A stretch of DNA of 5,901 nt. Source: an uncultured Bacteroidota bacterium. Lineage in GTDB: Bacteria > Bacteroidota > Bacteroidia > Chitinophagales > Chitinophagaceae. Where the stretch lies: contig CAIVHI010000322.1 in NCBI GenBank assembly GCA_903905685.1, forward strand, positions 1-5,901, written 5' to 3'. The notes under the pieces were generated by a model that saw only the letters and a list, made by a program, of their open reading frames with translations, searched no databases and was not told where the DNA came from. The first letter of the stretch is position 1; each line of letters starts with the position of its first letter. Made by a program: the position numbers and the translations under genes. This document shows, one piece after another, positions 5,701-5,901 of this stretch.

Positions 5701-5731
5701 TTTTGCGAAAGCTCGGATTTTCGCTACTTTG
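5701..5731 (+). promoter_or_regulatory. Peroxiredoxin promoter with a dyad in its spacer
   Basis: TTTTG at 5701-5705 and TACTTTG at 5725-5731 are 19 bases apart, good spacing for a Bacteroidetes -33/-7 pair, although the -7 box is one base shorter than TAnnTTTG. Between them lies an inverted repeat, GCGAAA (5705-5710) and TTTCGC (5719-5724) with an eight-base centre. A protein bound there would control the promoter directly, for example a peroxide sensor, but no such regulator can be identified from the site alone. The predicted leader is about 25-30 bases and AT-rich. Confidence 0.55.
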
Positions 5732-5763
5732 TGTCCAATTTTTCTATTTTAAATATCGTTATT

Positions 5764-5901
5764 ATGGCACTTCGTTTAGGAGATGATGCTCCAAATTTCA
5801 AAGCACTGACTACGGTTGGTGAAATCGATTTTCATGAATTTTTGGGCGATAGCTGGGGGATTTTGTATTCGCACCCAGCAGACTATACGCCTGTATGCAC
5901 T
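5764..5901 (+). CDS. 1-Cys peroxiredoxin (Prx6 type), 5' part only
   Basis: The first 46 codons of a peroxiredoxin, an enzyme that reduces hydrogen peroxide and organic peroxides with a reactive cysteine; the rest lies beyond the window. LGDDAPNF (5-12) is the usual N-terminal start of the thioredoxin-like fold. SHPADYTPVCT (36-46) contains the active-site pattern PxxxTxxC with P38, T42 and the peroxidatic C45. The SHPxDYTPVCT form, rather than the FTFVCPTE form of typical 2-Cys enzymes, points to the Prx6 subfamily. ATG 5764 fits the family's N-terminus and follows a good promoter. No Shine-Dalgarno is visible in the AT-rich leader. It is cytoplasmic by the absence of a signal peptide. Whether a resolving cysteine exists cannot be seen. 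Confidence 0.9.
   Translation, partial: MALRLGDDAPNFKALTTVGEIDFHEFLGDSWGILYSHPADYTPVCT

Noticed and set aside
5601..5786. 61-codon open frame before the peroxiredoxin
   Set aside because: It starts with TTG, runs across the peroxiredoxin promoter and into its coding region in another frame, and shows no recognisable domain.

Overview
The window reads as a piece of a Bacteroidota (Bacteroidetes) chromosome. The main reason is the promoter style: octamers fitting the Bacteroidetes -7 box TAnnTTTG lie at 1064-1071, 2176-2183, 3047-3054 and 4462-4469, just upstream of four genes. A one-base-shorter version with a well-spaced TTTTG (-33) precedes a fifth gene. Well-placed purine-rich Shine-Dalgarno sequences are missing. 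A DUF3050 protein and a PaaK with FWTND in place of YRTRD also fit that phylum, though I could not search a database. All genes are on the + strand.

Left part (1-2077), accessory in character. An AT-rich gene (145-1005) encodes a phospholipase-D-like protein with a cysteine-bearing C-terminal tail. It is followed by a compact two-gene unit: a GNAT-type acetyltransferase (1075-1554) overlapping by 32 bases a protein with an XRE/HigA-like helix-turn-helix (1523-2077). The pair is preceded by a perfect 15+15 bp inverted repeat that runs into the -7 box. This is the layout of a self-repressed toxin-antitoxin-like or stress-response module, and it is the most interesting system here.

Right part (2190-5558), visibly more GC-rich and metabolic. 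It holds a DUF3050 protein of the heme-oxygenase-like fold with a HxxxDxxH motif like that of the diiron oxidases of this fold, a phenylacetate-CoA ligase (paaK), and a FUSC/aromatic-acid-exporter-like membrane protein 24 bases after paaK. PaaK activates aryl-acetates to CoA thioesters and the membrane protein may export aromatic acids, so handling of aromatic acids is a reasonable guess. None of the other paa genes is in view.

Right edge (5559-5901). A 205-base intergenic region carries a good promoter with a dyad between its two boxes. It leads into the first 46 codons of a Prx6-type 1-Cys peroxiredoxin, cut by the window end just after its peroxidatic cysteine.

No rRNA, tRNA, CRISPR array or insertion sequence was seen. 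No gene-free stretch exceeds 300 bases.
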